Assembly: GCF_003014495.1 (NCBI RefSeq)
Contig: NZ_PYGC01000009.1
Span: 99,744-163,743, forward strand
DNA length: 64,000 nt
Source of the DNA: Prolixibacter denitrificans
Lineage (GTDB): Bacteria; Bacteroidota; Bacteroidia; Bacteroidales; Prolixibacteraceae
Direction: 5' to 3'
The position numbers and the translations under genes were made by a program. Of the stretch, positions 63,912 to 64,000 are shown in pieces. Every line of letters starts with the position of its first letter. The stretch's first letter is position 1. The notes beneath the pieces were generated by a model. It searched no databases. It was not told the origin of the DNA and worked only from the letters and a program-made list of their open reading frames with translations.

Positions 63912-64000
<89 letters not shown>

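Overview
The window looks like chromosome of a member of the Bacteroidota, most likely order Marinilabiliales (Prolixibacteraceae-like). This placement is inferred from gene families and promoter style, not from a search. Several genes have the Bacteroidota -7 element TAnnTTTG just upstream. The Topo IV pair, the KamA-family protein, the HhH/outer-membrane protein, the putative porin and the purH-mre-mrdA-rodA cluster are all typical of the phylum. Most of the window is ordinary housekeeping sequence with short spacers and clear intrinsic terminators.

Layout. 1-4400: end of a GT-C glycosyltransferase, a strong candidate 6S-like RNA, marC, dps and the lysine genes lysC-lysA. 4500-9400: a HAD phosphatase/acyltransferase pair and an outer-membrane pair (PorV/PorQ-like barrel plus HhH barrel). 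9400-15200: purE, hpt, adk, obgE, a PAP2 phosphatase and a membrane-anchored MutS-like ATPase. 15200-21180: an accessory segment with an XRE regulator, a 21-bp periodic repeat array, two AT-rich genes (one with a HEPN RxxxxH motif) and a large secreted BNR/VPS10 protein. A 38-bp perfect duplication of the mutS-like 3' end bounds this segment, and a third, diverged copy lies inside it. 21180-25600: metallophosphoesterase, a LytTR regulator with a serine hydrolase and a secreted protein, and a TfoX-N protein. 25900-31000: parE-parC-aroK. 31200-31700: a small secreted protein with four WM...YW repeats behind a possible sigma-54 promoter. 31800-39300: uracil permease, recJ, lysS-gpsA-pgi. 39300-41800: SodC, a DUF1697 protein and several palindromic intergenic repeats. 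41800-47200: EamA transporter, PfkB kinase, cyclic 2,3-diphosphoglycerate synthetase homologue, AcpH-like and KamA-like proteins. 47400-54800: the cell-shape cluster purH-mreB-mreC-mreD-mrdA-rodA (minus strand). 54900-63600: two FtsX-type permeases, ksgA, an UPF0104 flippase-like protein, a CoA-type Nudix hydrolase, an MltF-like transglycosylase and a putative porin. The right edge is the 3' part of a 5S rRNA with its terminator, so an rRNA operon runs leftward into the window.

Most interesting non-genic signals: (1) about eight to ten degenerate repeats in strict 21-bp phase upstream of the XRE gene; (2) the duplicated mutS-like 3' end, which looks like a target-site or insertion scar; (3) the 6S-like RNA with a near-perfect promoter and a terminator; (4) rodA, which appears to have ATA where its start should be; (5) an intrinsic terminator separating mreB from mreC; (6) several families of palindromic dispersed repeats. 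No transposase, integrase, phage gene or CRISPR array was found.
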